From a virus, in IMG/VR virus record IMGVR_UViG_3300048921_000352, positions 1 to 39,864 of that record: DNA of 39,864 bases, one strand, 5' to 3'. Positions 1-7,060 of this stretch are shown one piece after another (position 1 is the stretch's first letter; each line of letters starts with the position of its first letter). The notes under the pieces are model-generated. The model ran no database searches. It saw only the letters and a program-made list of their open reading frames with translations, and was not told the origin of the DNA. A program made the translations under genes and the position numbers.

Positions 1-79
1 TTGGGCCCTTTCAAGCCACGCGGCAAATGTATCACCACTGCATGTCGCGCGGCACTGGCAACTTACAAGGATTAATGCC

Positions 80-598
80 ATGAGCCGTATCATTCTGAGC
101 TCTCTAGACCGGGCGCAGCGGGAAGTTCTGCCCCTCGATCTCGCGCTTTACCATGCTGCCCGGGACTACCCCGGTGGCGCCGCCGCCATAGCCGCAACCA
201 CCGGCCGTAATGCGACCACGCTGCAGCACAAGCTGTCCCCAACCCATCCCAGCCACACAGTGAACATTCAAGAGTTTGGCGAGATTCTGGAGCTGACCAA
301 GGACCGTCGCATTTTGGATGCGGTGCATGCATTGGTCGGTGACACGACTTGGCAGGAGCTGGCGGAGGCGTACACCAACGACATGCCTGAAACGCTGACC
401 ACCGGGATTGCCGAGTACTTCCGGCAAGTGGCGGATCTGGCGGATACCTGGGCCAAGAGCATTGGCGACGGGGTGGTTTCCGATGAGGAACTCGCTGCGA
501 TTCGCCTGCAGGTGTTCCGTGGGATTCAGGGGCTGTTGGGGTTGTTCAACCGCGCCACGTATGTGAACCAGACGACGCGGGGTGTTGATCGTGGCTGA
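80..598 (+). CDS. Phage CII-type regulatory protein
   Basis: This 172-residue protein resembles the CII / Phage_CP76 family of regulators found in early regions of Pseudomonas and enterobacterial temperate phages. The N-terminal 60 or so residues hold a helix-turn-helix-like stretch (AIAATTGRNATTLQHKLSP), read as 'skip the incoming repeats, bind as a helix-turn-helix'. The rest is helical, as expected for an oligomerising tail. The ATG at 80 has an AAGGA ribosome site about eight bases upstream. It is the first gene of a tightly packed early operon and overlaps the next gene. In the family this protein acts in the lysis-lysogeny choice or in early transcription. No target can be read from this sequence because the immunity region lies left of the window. 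Confidence 0.75.
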   Translation: MSRIILSSLDRAQREVLPLDLALYHAARDYPGGAAAIAATTGRNATTLQHKLSPTHPSHTVNIQEFGEILELTKDRRILDAVHALVGDTTWQELAEAYTNDMPETLTTGIAEYFRQVADLADTWAKSIGDGVVSDEELAAIRLQVFRGIQGLLGLFNRATYVNQTTRGVDRG

Positions 599-818
599 CA
601 TTGCTGATTTCGCAAATGACCTGGTGCAAGAGCGTATCGATCAGGCGCTCGCTGCACGCAACGCCACCAAGCCTGCCTTGGTGGCGCATTCGTTTCTGTT
701 CTGCGAAACGTGTGATGACCCTATCCCTGAAGCCCGCCGTTTGGCGCAGCCCGGCTGCACGCAGTGTGTGGGATGCCTTTCTCTCGTGGAATTGAAGGGG
801 GCGCACCATGCTCGATGA
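591..818 (+). CDS. TraR/DksA-type C4 zinc-finger protein
   Basis: This small 75-residue protein has an N-terminal helix (MADIADFANDLVQERIDQAL) and a C4 zinc finger written C-E-T-C, spacer, C-T-Q-C, at the C terminus. This is the layout of phage TraR-like members of the DksA family, which bind RNA polymerase in the secondary channel and change promoter choice without DNA binding. The GTG at 591 is preferred over the GTG at 582 because MADIADFAND is the usual family start. The gene overlaps the end of the CII-type gene by eight bases and runs into the primase-helicase gene, so translation is probably coupled. The role in this phage is inferred from the family. Confidence 0.8.
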   Translation: MADIADFANDLVQERIDQALAARNATKPALVAHSFLFCETCDDPIPEARRLAQPGCTQCVGCLSLVELKGAHHAR

Positions 819-3024
819 GGTGTTGGGGCAATTCGCTGATTACGGCCTTGAGCCTTCGCAACCCTTGGTGTTCGGTAAGCTTACCCGGTGCAAGACGGCA
901 CAGGACAAGGGCAAGGAAAAGAACGGCTGGTACATCGCCCATGAGCATCGCACCGAGAAAGGCGAGACGCTGATTTTCGGCGCGTTCGGTGATTGGCGCT
1001 CTGGCGAGTCGCAGAAGATCAAGGTCAAGGCTGGCCGGATGTCGCCTGAAGAACGTGAGGTCATGCGCGCTCGGCAAGAAGAAGCCAAGCGCCGTGCTGC
1101 CGAGATCTCGGCCAATGCGGCACGTCGCGCGGCGAACCGGGCGTCGGGGATGTTTAAGCGCATGCCGGAAAAGGGCCGTAGCGACTATCTGGATCGAAAG
1201 CAGATTGTCGGCTTCGGCGTTCGGTATGCGCCGCGTACCGGCGCATTTCTGGTGCCGATGAGCAATGTGCGCGACGAGATTGTCGGCCTGCAGGTGGTGT
1301 TTCCGACCAAGCAGCAAGACACCGGTCGCGATAAATCCTACTGGCCTTATGGGATGTCGAAGGAGGGGGCTTTTCACCTGATCGGGCCGCATCCTGATCC
1401 GGGAGAGCCAGTGCTGGTTTGCGAGGGCTACGCCACCGGCGCCAGTCTGCACATGGCCACGTCACTGACCGTGGCCATCGCTTTTGATGCCGGTAACCTG
1501 CTGGTGGTGTGCAAAGCGATGCGCGAGCGTTTCGCCGGTTGCCCGCTGATCATCTGCAGGGATGATGACTGGAAGACCACCAAGCCGAATGGTGATGCCT
1601 GGAATCCCGGTGAAGAAAAAGCCAACAACGCGGCATTGATCGTCGGTGGCCAGGTCGTTGCACCGATCTTCTCTGGCGAACGCGAGGACAAGTGGACCGA
1701 CTTCAACGACCTGCACGTCGCGGAAGGTTTGGAAGCGGTGCGTCGTCAGGTGATGGCGGTGGTCAAGCCCCCGGCCGCTGGTGGTTGGAAGGATCTGTTG
1801 GCACGTAGCGAAAGCGGGGCGTTGATTGCGCACATGCAGAACGTCGAGTTGATCCTGGCCAATGACGAACGCTGGGCCGGGGTGATCAGCTACAGCGCGT
1901 TCAGTTCGAAGATCGTGAAGTTGCGTGCGGCGCCTTATGGTGGCGGCACTGGCGATTGGGCGGACATTGATGATGTGCGGGTGATGAAGTGGCTCGCGCA
2001 GCAGTACAACTTGCGGGTCAAGGCCTCGCATGTGATCGAGGCAGTGAGTGTGGTTGCGCATGACCATGCGTTTCATCCGGTGCGGCAGTACTTGCGCAAG
2101 CTCGAATGGGATCGCGTGCCGCGCTTGGAAAGCTGGCTCACGGACGTTATGGGCGTCAAGGCGACAGACTACTCGTCCAAGGTTGGCAAGCGCTGGATGT
2201 TGTCAGCCGTGGCGCGGGTGATGAAGCCAGGCTGCAAGGCTGACTCGGTGATGATCCTTGAGGGCGCGCAGGGCGCTGGTAAGTCGACGGCGATGAGCAT
2301 TCTCGGCGGTGAGTGGTTCATGGATACGCCGTTTGCCTTGGGCGACAAGGACGGGTTTCAGGCGATCCGGGGCAAGTGGATCGTCGAGCTGGGCGAGTTG
2401 GACAGCTTCAACAAGGCGGAGAGTACCAAGGCCAAGCAGTTTTTCTCGGCGTCCACCGATACCTACCGTGAGAGTTACGGCCGTCGCACGATGGACGTGC
2501 CGCGTCAGTGCGTGTTCGTTGGTACGACCAACCAAGACGAGTACCTCAAGGACGCAACTGGTAACCGGCGTTACTGGCCGGTGGCGTGTACCAAAGTGGA
2601 TCTGGAATTGTTGCGTTCGATCCGTGAACAGCTCTGGGCCGAGGCGGTGTTCTGCTACGACGCGGGCGACCTTTGGTGGGTGACTCTGGATGAGGCGTCG
2701 ATGTTCGGTGAGGAACAGGACGAGCGCTTTGTGGTGGATGAGTGGGAAGGTCCGATTCTGACCTGGCTTGAGGAGTCGCAGATCGGCGAGACCACCACGG
2801 GCAGCGAGGTGCTGGCCAATGCGCTAAAGCTGGACTTCGGGCATTGGGGTAAGCCGGAGCAGATGCGTGTCGGTGCAATCATGCATCGGTTGGGTTGGCG
2901 GCGCGTGCGGTTGCCTGCGTTGGTGAAAAGTGGGCAGCGGCCGTGGGCTTACAAGAAGCCAGCAGGGTGGGGCGGTGCTTCGGCGTTGCAGCGGGAAGCG
3001 TTCGAGGAGCCTTGCTTTGATTAA
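808..3024 (+). CDS. Primase-helicase with Toprim and VapE domains
   Basis: This 738-residue protein has two recognisable parts. Residues about 1-330 resemble phage/plasmid primase N-termini with a Toprim fold: the signature is VCEGYATGASL with its acidic residue at Glu206, followed by a CRDDDW acidic patch. Residues about 420-650 match the VapE (virulence-associated E) helicase-like domain, with a Walker A motif GAQGAGKS ending near Lys492-Ser493 and a downstream ELGELDSFNK acidic segment. Such fused proteins prime and unwind at the phage origin, comparable to P4 alpha-type initiators. The gene is the largest of the early operon and is followed directly by repeat-rich non-coding DNA, which suggests its binding site may lie there. 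The ATG at 808 overlaps the previous gene. Confidence 0.85.
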   Translation: MLDEVLGQFADYGLEPSQPLVFGKLTRCKTAQDKGKEKNGWYIAHEHRTEKGETLIFGAFGDWRSGESQKIKVKAGRMSPEEREVMRARQEEAKRRAAEISANAARRAANRASGMFKRMPEKGRSDYLDRKQIVGFGVRYAPRTGAFLVPMSNVRDEIVGLQVVFPTKQQDTGRDKSYWPYGMSKEGAFHLIGPHPDPGEPVLVCEGYATGASLHMATSLTVAIAFDAGNLLVVCKAMRERFAGCPLIICRDDDWKTTKPNGDAWNPGEEKANNAALIVGGQVVAPIFSGEREDKWTDFNDLHVAEGLEAVRRQVMAVVKPPAAGGWKDLLARSESGALIAHMQNVELILANDERWAGVISYSAFSSKIVKLRAAPYGGGTGDWADIDDVRVMKWLAQQYNLRVKASHVIEAVSVVAHDHAFHPVRQYLRKLEWDRVPRLESWLTDVMGVKATDYSSKVGKRWMLSAVARVMKPGCKADSVMILEGAQGAGKSTAMSILGGEWFMDTPFALGDKDGFQAIRGKWIVELGELDSFNKAESTKAKQFFSASTDTYRESYGRRTMDVPRQCVFVGTTNQDEYLKDATGNRRYWPVACTKVDLELLRSIREQLWAEAVFCYDAGDLWWVTLDEASMFGEEQDERFVVDEWEGPILTWLEESQIGETTTGSEVLANALKLDFGHWGKPEQMRVGAIMHRLGWRRVRLPALVKSGQRPWAYKKPAGWGGASALQREAFEEPCFD

Positions 3025-3376
3025 GGAGATCGATTCGCTGCTTCGGTTGTGGGCGCAGGAGCTGCATTCCGAACATTCGAAAGGAGGGCTTGCTGGGGGG
3101 AACATGGTTGCGATGATGATGGAGAGCAATGGGCAACTGATCAGGGGGCGGCGAGCCTTCCGTGCGCCGCTGGAAAGTTCGTTGGACATCGAGCTGATCG
3201 TGACCAAGCACCTCGCGCCGGAGCTGGTGACGGTGGTGCGTGAGCATTACTGCACGCTCGATGTGGATATGCGCTTGCGGTATGCCCACTGCGGTTGTGG
3301 CCGCGACACGTACTACCAGCGTTTGCATGAGGCGCATCTGCAGATCTTCGGCGTCATGATGGGGCTGGCTGCGTGA
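3017..3376 (+). CDS. Probable Q-type late antiterminator
   Basis: This protein of about 119 residues probably starts at the TTG at 3017 (MIKEIDSLLRLWAQELHSE), overlapping the primase-helicase stop. An ATG at 3103 is an alternative. The N-terminal 'IDxLLxLWxxW'-like segment, central helices, and a C-terminal CGCGRDTYYQRLHEAH block that looks like a sigma region 4 style helix-turn-helix resemble antitermination protein Q relatives of Pseudomonas phages. Position supports this: it is the last early gene, followed by a non-coding gap, a strong terminator, and then the late genes starting with the holin. That is where lambda-like phages keep Q. The function is inferred from weak similarity plus context, and a phage transcription factor of another kind is possible. 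Confidence 0.5.
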   Translation: MIKEIDSLLRLWAQELHSEHSKGGLAGGNMVAMMMESNGQLIRGRRAFRAPLESSLDIELIVTKHLAPELVTVVREHYCTLDVDMRLRYAHCGCGRDTYYQRLHEAHLQIFGVMMGLAA

Positions 3377-3400
3377 CCCCAGGCATTGCTCCCGCTGTTG

Positions 3401-3678
3401 CTGTCCCACTGGCCCGTCTTGTCTCGCTGCGTTTTGATGCAGTGGGACAGGTGCGGGCCTTGTCTTTGTTGGGTTGTCCCACCGTCCCGCCTAGAAGTGC
3501 CTCCGGCCCGTGTGAGCGCAGCGGGCGAGCACTACGCGCTTACGCGCGAACGCGTGTTCTTTAATTTTCTTCCTTTACACGAGAAAGGAGAAAGATAAGT
3601 AGGACAGTGGGGCGAAGCCCCGAATTTAGGCGCTCTCAGGCGTCCTACTTCGATTCTGAAAAGTGGGACGTATGGGAC
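3401..3678. repeat. Cluster of TGGGAC/GTCCCA motifs with a perfect inverted pair
   Basis: The hexamer TGGGAC or its complement occurs at 3403-3408 (minus), 3443-3448 (plus), 3476-3481 (minus), 3664-3669 (plus) and 3673-3678 (plus). The first two are part of an 11-base perfect inverted repeat (CTGTCCCACTG at 3401-3411 and its complement at 3440-3450). Five copies in under 280 bases is far more than chance would give. The cluster sits immediately after the primase-helicase and Q-like genes, as expected for initiator or regulator binding sites. The binding protein is unknown. Confidence 0.6.
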
Positions 3679-3711
3679 AGCACCGAAACAACAGAATGCC
3701 GTGGTGGTGTA

Positions 3712-3760
3712 TTCACCGACATTCGCTAGGCGTTCACCCTGCGTTACCCACTTATTCACC
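3712..3760 (-). repeat. Three iteron-like TTCACC motifs at helical spacing
   Basis: TTCACC occurs at 3712-3717, 3733-3738 and 3755-3760, so starts are 21 and 22 bases apart, about two turns of the helix. All three have the same orientation (GGTGAA on the minus strand, followed by T or C). From memory, the type I iterons of satellite phage P4, bound by its primase-helicase, begin GGTGAACA, so the resemblance and the neighbouring primase-helicase gene point to an origin element. This is inference from spacing, sequence and position. Confidence 0.45.
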
Positions 3761-3861
3761 GGGTGGCATTAAAACAGGGTTGCTGCCACCGGAATCGACC
3801 TGTAAAAAGTAGTCATCTTCGATAGGTGCGACCGCAGAGAGCGGCATGCACCACACCACCA

Positions 3862-3887
3862 AACCCGGCCATTGCGCCGGGTTTTTT
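3862..3887 (+). terminator. Intrinsic terminator just upstream of the holin gene
   Basis: An eight-base stem, AACCCGGC (3862-3869) with GCCGGGTT (3876-3883), has a six-base loop and is followed by a run of Ts to 3887. It lies 16 bases before the holin start. A terminator between a Q-like gene and the first late gene is the lambda tR' arrangement, where Q lets polymerase read through. Confidence 0.8.
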
Positions 3888-3903
3888 CGTTTAGGGGTTG
3901 GCG

Positions 3904-4242
3904 ATGACAAACGAGCAACAAGCGCTGGCAGAGATGCCGATCTGGTTAGTGATCGTCCTGGCCCTGGTCGGCGGCGTATCGGGGGAGATGTGGCGAGCCG
4001 ACAAGGACGGGGCGCGGGGCTGGGCATTGTTGCGCAGGCTGGCACTTCGGTCCGGTGCCTGCATTGTCTGCGGGGTGTCGGCGATGATGCTGATGATCGC
4101 CGCCGGCATGACGATTTGGACGGCGGGCGCCTTGGGTTGCCTGACGGCTATGGCCGGTGCCGATGTTGCCATCGGCTTGTACGAACGCTGGGCTGCCAAG
4201 CGGCTGGGCGTTTCGGAGTCGGCATCGACCGACCGAAGCTAG
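3904..4242 (+). CDS. Phage holin (LydA / holin superfamily 3 type)
   Basis: This 112-residue membrane protein has three hydrophobic segments: about residues 12-28 (IWLVIVLALVGGVSG), 50-68 and 70-88. It has a charged stretch after the first (MWRADKDGARGW) and a hydrophilic C terminus. The pattern matches LydA-like holins, which form inner-membrane lesions that release the endolysin at a set time. The ATG at 3904 is chosen because GGGG lies seven bases upstream; a TTG at 3898 would leave no space for a ribosome site. The holin is alone here: the endolysin and spanins lie 21 kb downstream beyond the tail genes, so the lysis cassette is split. Confidence 0.75.
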   Translation: MTNEQQALAEMPIWLVIVLALVGGVSGEMWRADKDGARGWALLRRLALRSGACIVCGVSAMMLMIAAGMTIWTAGALGCLTAMAGADVAIGLYERWAAKRLGVSESASTDRS

Positions 4243-4374
4243 GTCGGCGGCCGGGTGGGGGCGCCATTTTTCCGGGTCCTCCCTGAGGGCCGCCCCCTAC
4301 ACGGGTTAGCGAACTCGCGGGATCTCTGCAGCTGAGAATTTGGCAGGGATGTCCGTCTTTTCAAAGGGTTAGAT
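4243..4374. other. Intergenic stretch before terminase, candidate cos region
   Basis: In lambda-type phages the cohesive-end site lies just upstream of the Nu1 gene. This 132-base gap has that position and is rich in GC blocks (for example GGGCCGCCCCC near 4288 and CGGGTTAGCGAACTCGCGGG around 4301-4320), which vaguely recall the GC-rich nicking region of lambda cos. There is no direct proof of a nicking site. Position is the main argument. Confidence 0.35.
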
Positions 4375-4899
4375 ATGGGCAGGTCAGTTAGCAAGGCCGA
4401 CTTGAGCGAGATCGTCGGCCGTGATGAACGCACCCTGACCCGATGGCAGAACGACGGCATGCCTGTGACCGAGTTCGGCCTCGGTCGGGGCAACGAAAAC
4501 CAATACGACACCGAAGCCGTCATTCAGTGGCTGATGCACCAGGCCGCACTCAACGGCAAAAAAGAATCTTCACGCGACCGGCTCGACCGGATCCGTGCCG
4601 ACCGCGAAGAACTCGCGATGGCCAAGGATCTGGGCGAGGTTGTGATTGCGGCTGATCTGGTCGAGCGTTTCGAAGCCATGATCACCGCTGCCAAAGTGGA
4701 GCTGCTCAATTCCTTTCCGGACGCGTTAGCCGCCGAATTGTCGGCGCGCTACGACGTGGAAGTTGACGAGCAGCTCATTCGCGACCCCATTGAAGCCATC
4801 CTGAGGAGGCTTTCTGACTATGACAAGGATGATGCCCCGTCAGATGGATATTCTGACGAACCGGACGATTCGGAGGGCCTTGAGGAAGACGGCGACTAA
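4375..4899 (+). CDS. Terminase small subunit, Nu1-like
   Basis: This 174-residue protein has an N-terminal winged helix-turn-helix (SKADLSEIVGRDERTLTRWQ, then NDGMPV and YDTEAVIQWL) of the lambda Nu1 / terminase small subunit type. A long charged helical region follows, with an acidic C terminus that would contact the large subunit. The small subunit binds cos and starts DNA packaging. An AAAGGG ribosome site lies about seven bases before the ATG. The gene overlaps the large-subunit gene by 80 bases in another frame, longer than the usual few-base overlap but with both readings clearly coding. Confidence 0.85.
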   Translation: MGRSVSKADLSEIVGRDERTLTRWQNDGMPVTEFGLGRGNENQYDTEAVIQWLMHQAALNGKKESSRDRLDRIRADREELAMAKDLGEVVIAADLVERFEAMITAAKVELLNSFPDALAAELSARYDVEVDEQLIRDPIEAILRRLSDYDKDDAPSDGYSDEPDDSEGLEEDGD

Positions 4900-6832
4900 A
4901 GCGCTGCGCGGCGCCTGCCGCAAGTGGGCACCGCCGCCCCGCATGAGTATTATCGAGTGGGCGGACAAGTACCGCTGGCTCGCACCGGAAGAAGCGGCAC
5001 GCCCCGGCAAGTATCGCTTTGACGTGACACCTCACCTTATCTGGCCCGGTGGGCCATTGGAGGCACTGGACGATCCGACTGTTAGCGAGATCGTCGGACG
5101 CAAATCGGCGCAGGTGGCCTGGACGTCTGGCGTTCTGGGAAATGCCCTGGGCAAATGGATTGACATTGACCCGTCCCCGATCCTGGTGTTGTTTCCCAAA
5201 GCCGAAGCGGCCAAACAGTACGTCGGCGAAAAGCTCGAACCGATGATTGAAGCCACGCCACGGCTGCGCAAGAAAGTCGACCTGCGCAGCCGCAAGCTTC
5301 AACAAAGGCAGGACTTCAAGCGTTTCCCTGGTGGCTTCCTGAAAATGGTTGGCTCCAACAGCCCGGCTAGCGTGAAGTCCACGCCAGTGCCACGGGTGGC
5401 CATTGAGGAGCCGGACGACTGCAACCTCAACCTGCGCGGGCAGGGCGATAGCATCAAGCTGGCGAAGGAGCGACTCAAAACCTTTCGTCGTTCGAAAATC
5501 ATCATCGGCGGCACACCGACCATCAAAGGTCTATCGGCCATCGATGCGGAGTTGGAGCTATCAGACAAGCGTGTTGGCTTGGTGCCCTGTCACGAGTGCG
5601 GACAAGAGCACGCGCTGAGCTTCGACAACCTGCACTGCGATGAGGATCCTGAGTACCAGCACGAGGTGTACGGCAAGAAGCGTCCGGAAAAGACTTTCTA
5701 CTCTTGCCCGCACTGCGGCGGGATCTGGGACGATAACCAGAAAAACGCCAACCTCAAGCATGGGCGCTGGTCAGCTACAGCAGAGTTTCGCGGTATCGCG
5801 GGCTACATCCTCAACGAGCTCTACGCAACGTTTTGGGGATCTCGCTTTGAGGTGCTGATGGAAAAGAAACTCCAGGCTGAGCACGCGGCGGCGCACGGCA
5901 ACATCGGCCCGATGATCGCCTTCGTCAATAGCTCCAAAGGCGAAAGCTACGAATACCAGAGCGATGCTCCGAAGACTGACGAACTGGAGAAGCGCGCCGA
6001 ACCCTACGCGGAACTCACCGCACCCCAAGGTGTGCTTTTGGTCACCGTCGGCGTCGACGTGCAAGGCGACCGCTTGGCGCTAGTGATCACTGGATGGGGA
6101 CGGGGTGAAGAGTCATGGCGTCTGTATTGGGGCGAGCTGCACGGCAACCCCATCGATCCGCATGACGCTGTCTGGCAAGAGCTGGACAGGGTCATCTCCA
6201 GACCGATTCCCATCGCAAGCGGCGCCCAACTGGCGGTGTCGGCGGTCAGCATCGACAGCTCTGACGGTAATACCAGCGATGCGGTTTATGCGTATGTGCG
6301 TGATCGTCAACGCTACAACGTCATGGCGATCAAAGGTGCTTCCGTTGACAGCCGCGACAAGGAGATTTTCACCAAGCCGCCGCAGTCGGTGGACACCTCG
6401 CAAGACAACACCAAGGCTGCCAAATACGGGCTGAGGGTCCACATCGTTGGCACGCACAAAGCCAAGACCCTGATCGACGGCCGACTTCGGCTGAAAGGCG
6501 CAGGGCCTGGCCGAATGCACTGGTATAGCGAGATCCGCTCGGACTACTACGAGCAGCTCACCAACGAAGTGCTGGCGCCGCACCCACGCAACCCCAGCAA
6601 GATGGTTTGGCAGAAAAAGGCCGGACGGCGCAACGAAGCGCTCGACTGCGAGGTGTACGCCTTGCATGCGGCGCGCAGTCTGAAAACCCACCTGCTGCGC
6701 GATCACGAATGGGATCAGCTGGAACAGCAACTGCTACAGCCAACTCTGTTCACCACCGAACAACCGGTCGCACCGGTACCGCGCCGAGCCGTCGCTCGTG
6801 GGCGGGGCACCCGCAGTCGCGCGGGCTACTAG
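4820..6832 (+). CDS. Terminase large subunit, lambda gpA-like
   Basis: This 670-residue packaging motor and nuclease belongs to the lambda gpA family. The N-terminal ATPase part has the deviant Walker A seen in this family, RKSAQVAWTSG near residues 94-104, and a Walker B-like VAIEEPDD segment. A pair of CxxC knuckles (CHECGQ and CPHCGG) lies between the ATPase and nuclease parts. The C-terminal nuclease has the acidic strand VGVDVQGDRLAL near residue 410 and VSIDSSDGN further on. The protein cuts concatemers at cos and drives DNA into the prohead. The ATG at 4820 has GAGGAGG about eleven bases upstream. An in-frame ATG at 4844 is possible but lacks a ribosome site. Confidence 0.92.
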   Translation: MTRMMPRQMDILTNRTIRRALRKTATKALRGACRKWAPPPRMSIIEWADKYRWLAPEEAARPGKYRFDVTPHLIWPGGPLEALDDPTVSEIVGRKSAQVAWTSGVLGNALGKWIDIDPSPILVLFPKAEAAKQYVGEKLEPMIEATPRLRKKVDLRSRKLQQRQDFKRFPGGFLKMVGSNSPASVKSTPVPRVAIEEPDDCNLNLRGQGDSIKLAKERLKTFRRSKIIIGGTPTIKGLSAIDAELELSDKRVGLVPCHECGQEHALSFDNLHCDEDPEYQHEVYGKKRPEKTFYSCPHCGGIWDDNQKNANLKHGRWSATAEFRGIAGYILNELYATFWGSRFEVLMEKKLQAEHAAAHGNIGPMIAFVNSSKGESYEYQSDAPKTDELEKRAEPYAELTAPQGVLLVTVGVDVQGDRLALVITGWGRGEESWRLYWGELHGNPIDPHDAVWQELDRVISRPIPIASGAQLAVSAVSIDSSDGNTSDAVYAYVRDRQRYNVMAIKGASVDSRDKEIFTKPPQSVDTSQDNTKAAKYGLRVHIVGTHKAKTLIDGRLRLKGAGPGRMHWYSEIRSDYYEQLTNEVLAPHPRNPSKMVWQKKAGRRNEALDCEVYALHAARSLKTHLLRDHEWDQLEQQLLQPTLFTTEQPVAPVPRRAVARGRGTRSRAGY

Positions 6833-6842
6833 GGAAACAAAC

Positions 6843-7058
6843 ATGACAGACGCACAACAGCGCCTCGCGGAAGTCCGGGCGGCGATCTCTGACGTCCTGA
6901 AGAAAGGCCAGCGCTTGCGTCGTGCGGATCGCGAACTGTATCGCGCCGAGCTGAACAGCCTTCGCCTGCTAGAGCAGCAATACGCGAAGGAGGTCGCGCT
7001 GGAACAGGCCCAACAACAGGGACGCGGCCGTAACCGCATCTCCTACATGAAGATCTGA
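6843..7058 (+). CDS. Head-tail joining protein, gpW family
   Basis: This protein of 71 residues starts at the ATG at 6843 (MTDAQQRLAEVRAAISDVLK). The two helices, with a conserved-looking ALEQAQ and a C-terminal RNRISYMKI tail, are the lambda gpW pattern. The protein plugs the portal after packaging and allows tail attachment. It follows the terminase by ten bases and precedes the portal by two, as in lambda, where W sits between A and B. Confidence 0.85.
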   Translation: MTDAQQRLAEVRAAISDVLKKGQRLRRADRELYRAELNSLRLLEQQYAKEVALEQAQQQGRGRNRISYMKI

Positions 7059-7060
7059 CT

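Larger units (their letters stand above)
3377..3903 (+). other. Non-coding early/late junction, candidate origin and late promoter region
   Basis: About 527 bases contain no convincing gene; the short open frames here lack family-like content. The stretch holds clustered TGGGAC/GTCCCA hexamers, three evenly spaced TTCACC motifs, and a strong hairpin terminator at its right end. It lies between the last early gene and the holin. Two roles fit and are not exclusive: an origin recognised by the adjacent primase-helicase, and a late promoter with a Q-sensitive terminator. I could not identify a convincing -35/-10 pair by eye. Confidence 0.5.

Noticed and set aside
721-1452. A 243-residue minus-strand frame opposite the primase-helicase
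   Set aside because: It is antisense to a recognised coding region and has no family-like content.
3373-3598. Two short plus-strand frames after the Q-like gene
   Set aside because: They run through repeat motifs of the candidate origin, have low-complexity content and lack ribosome sites.
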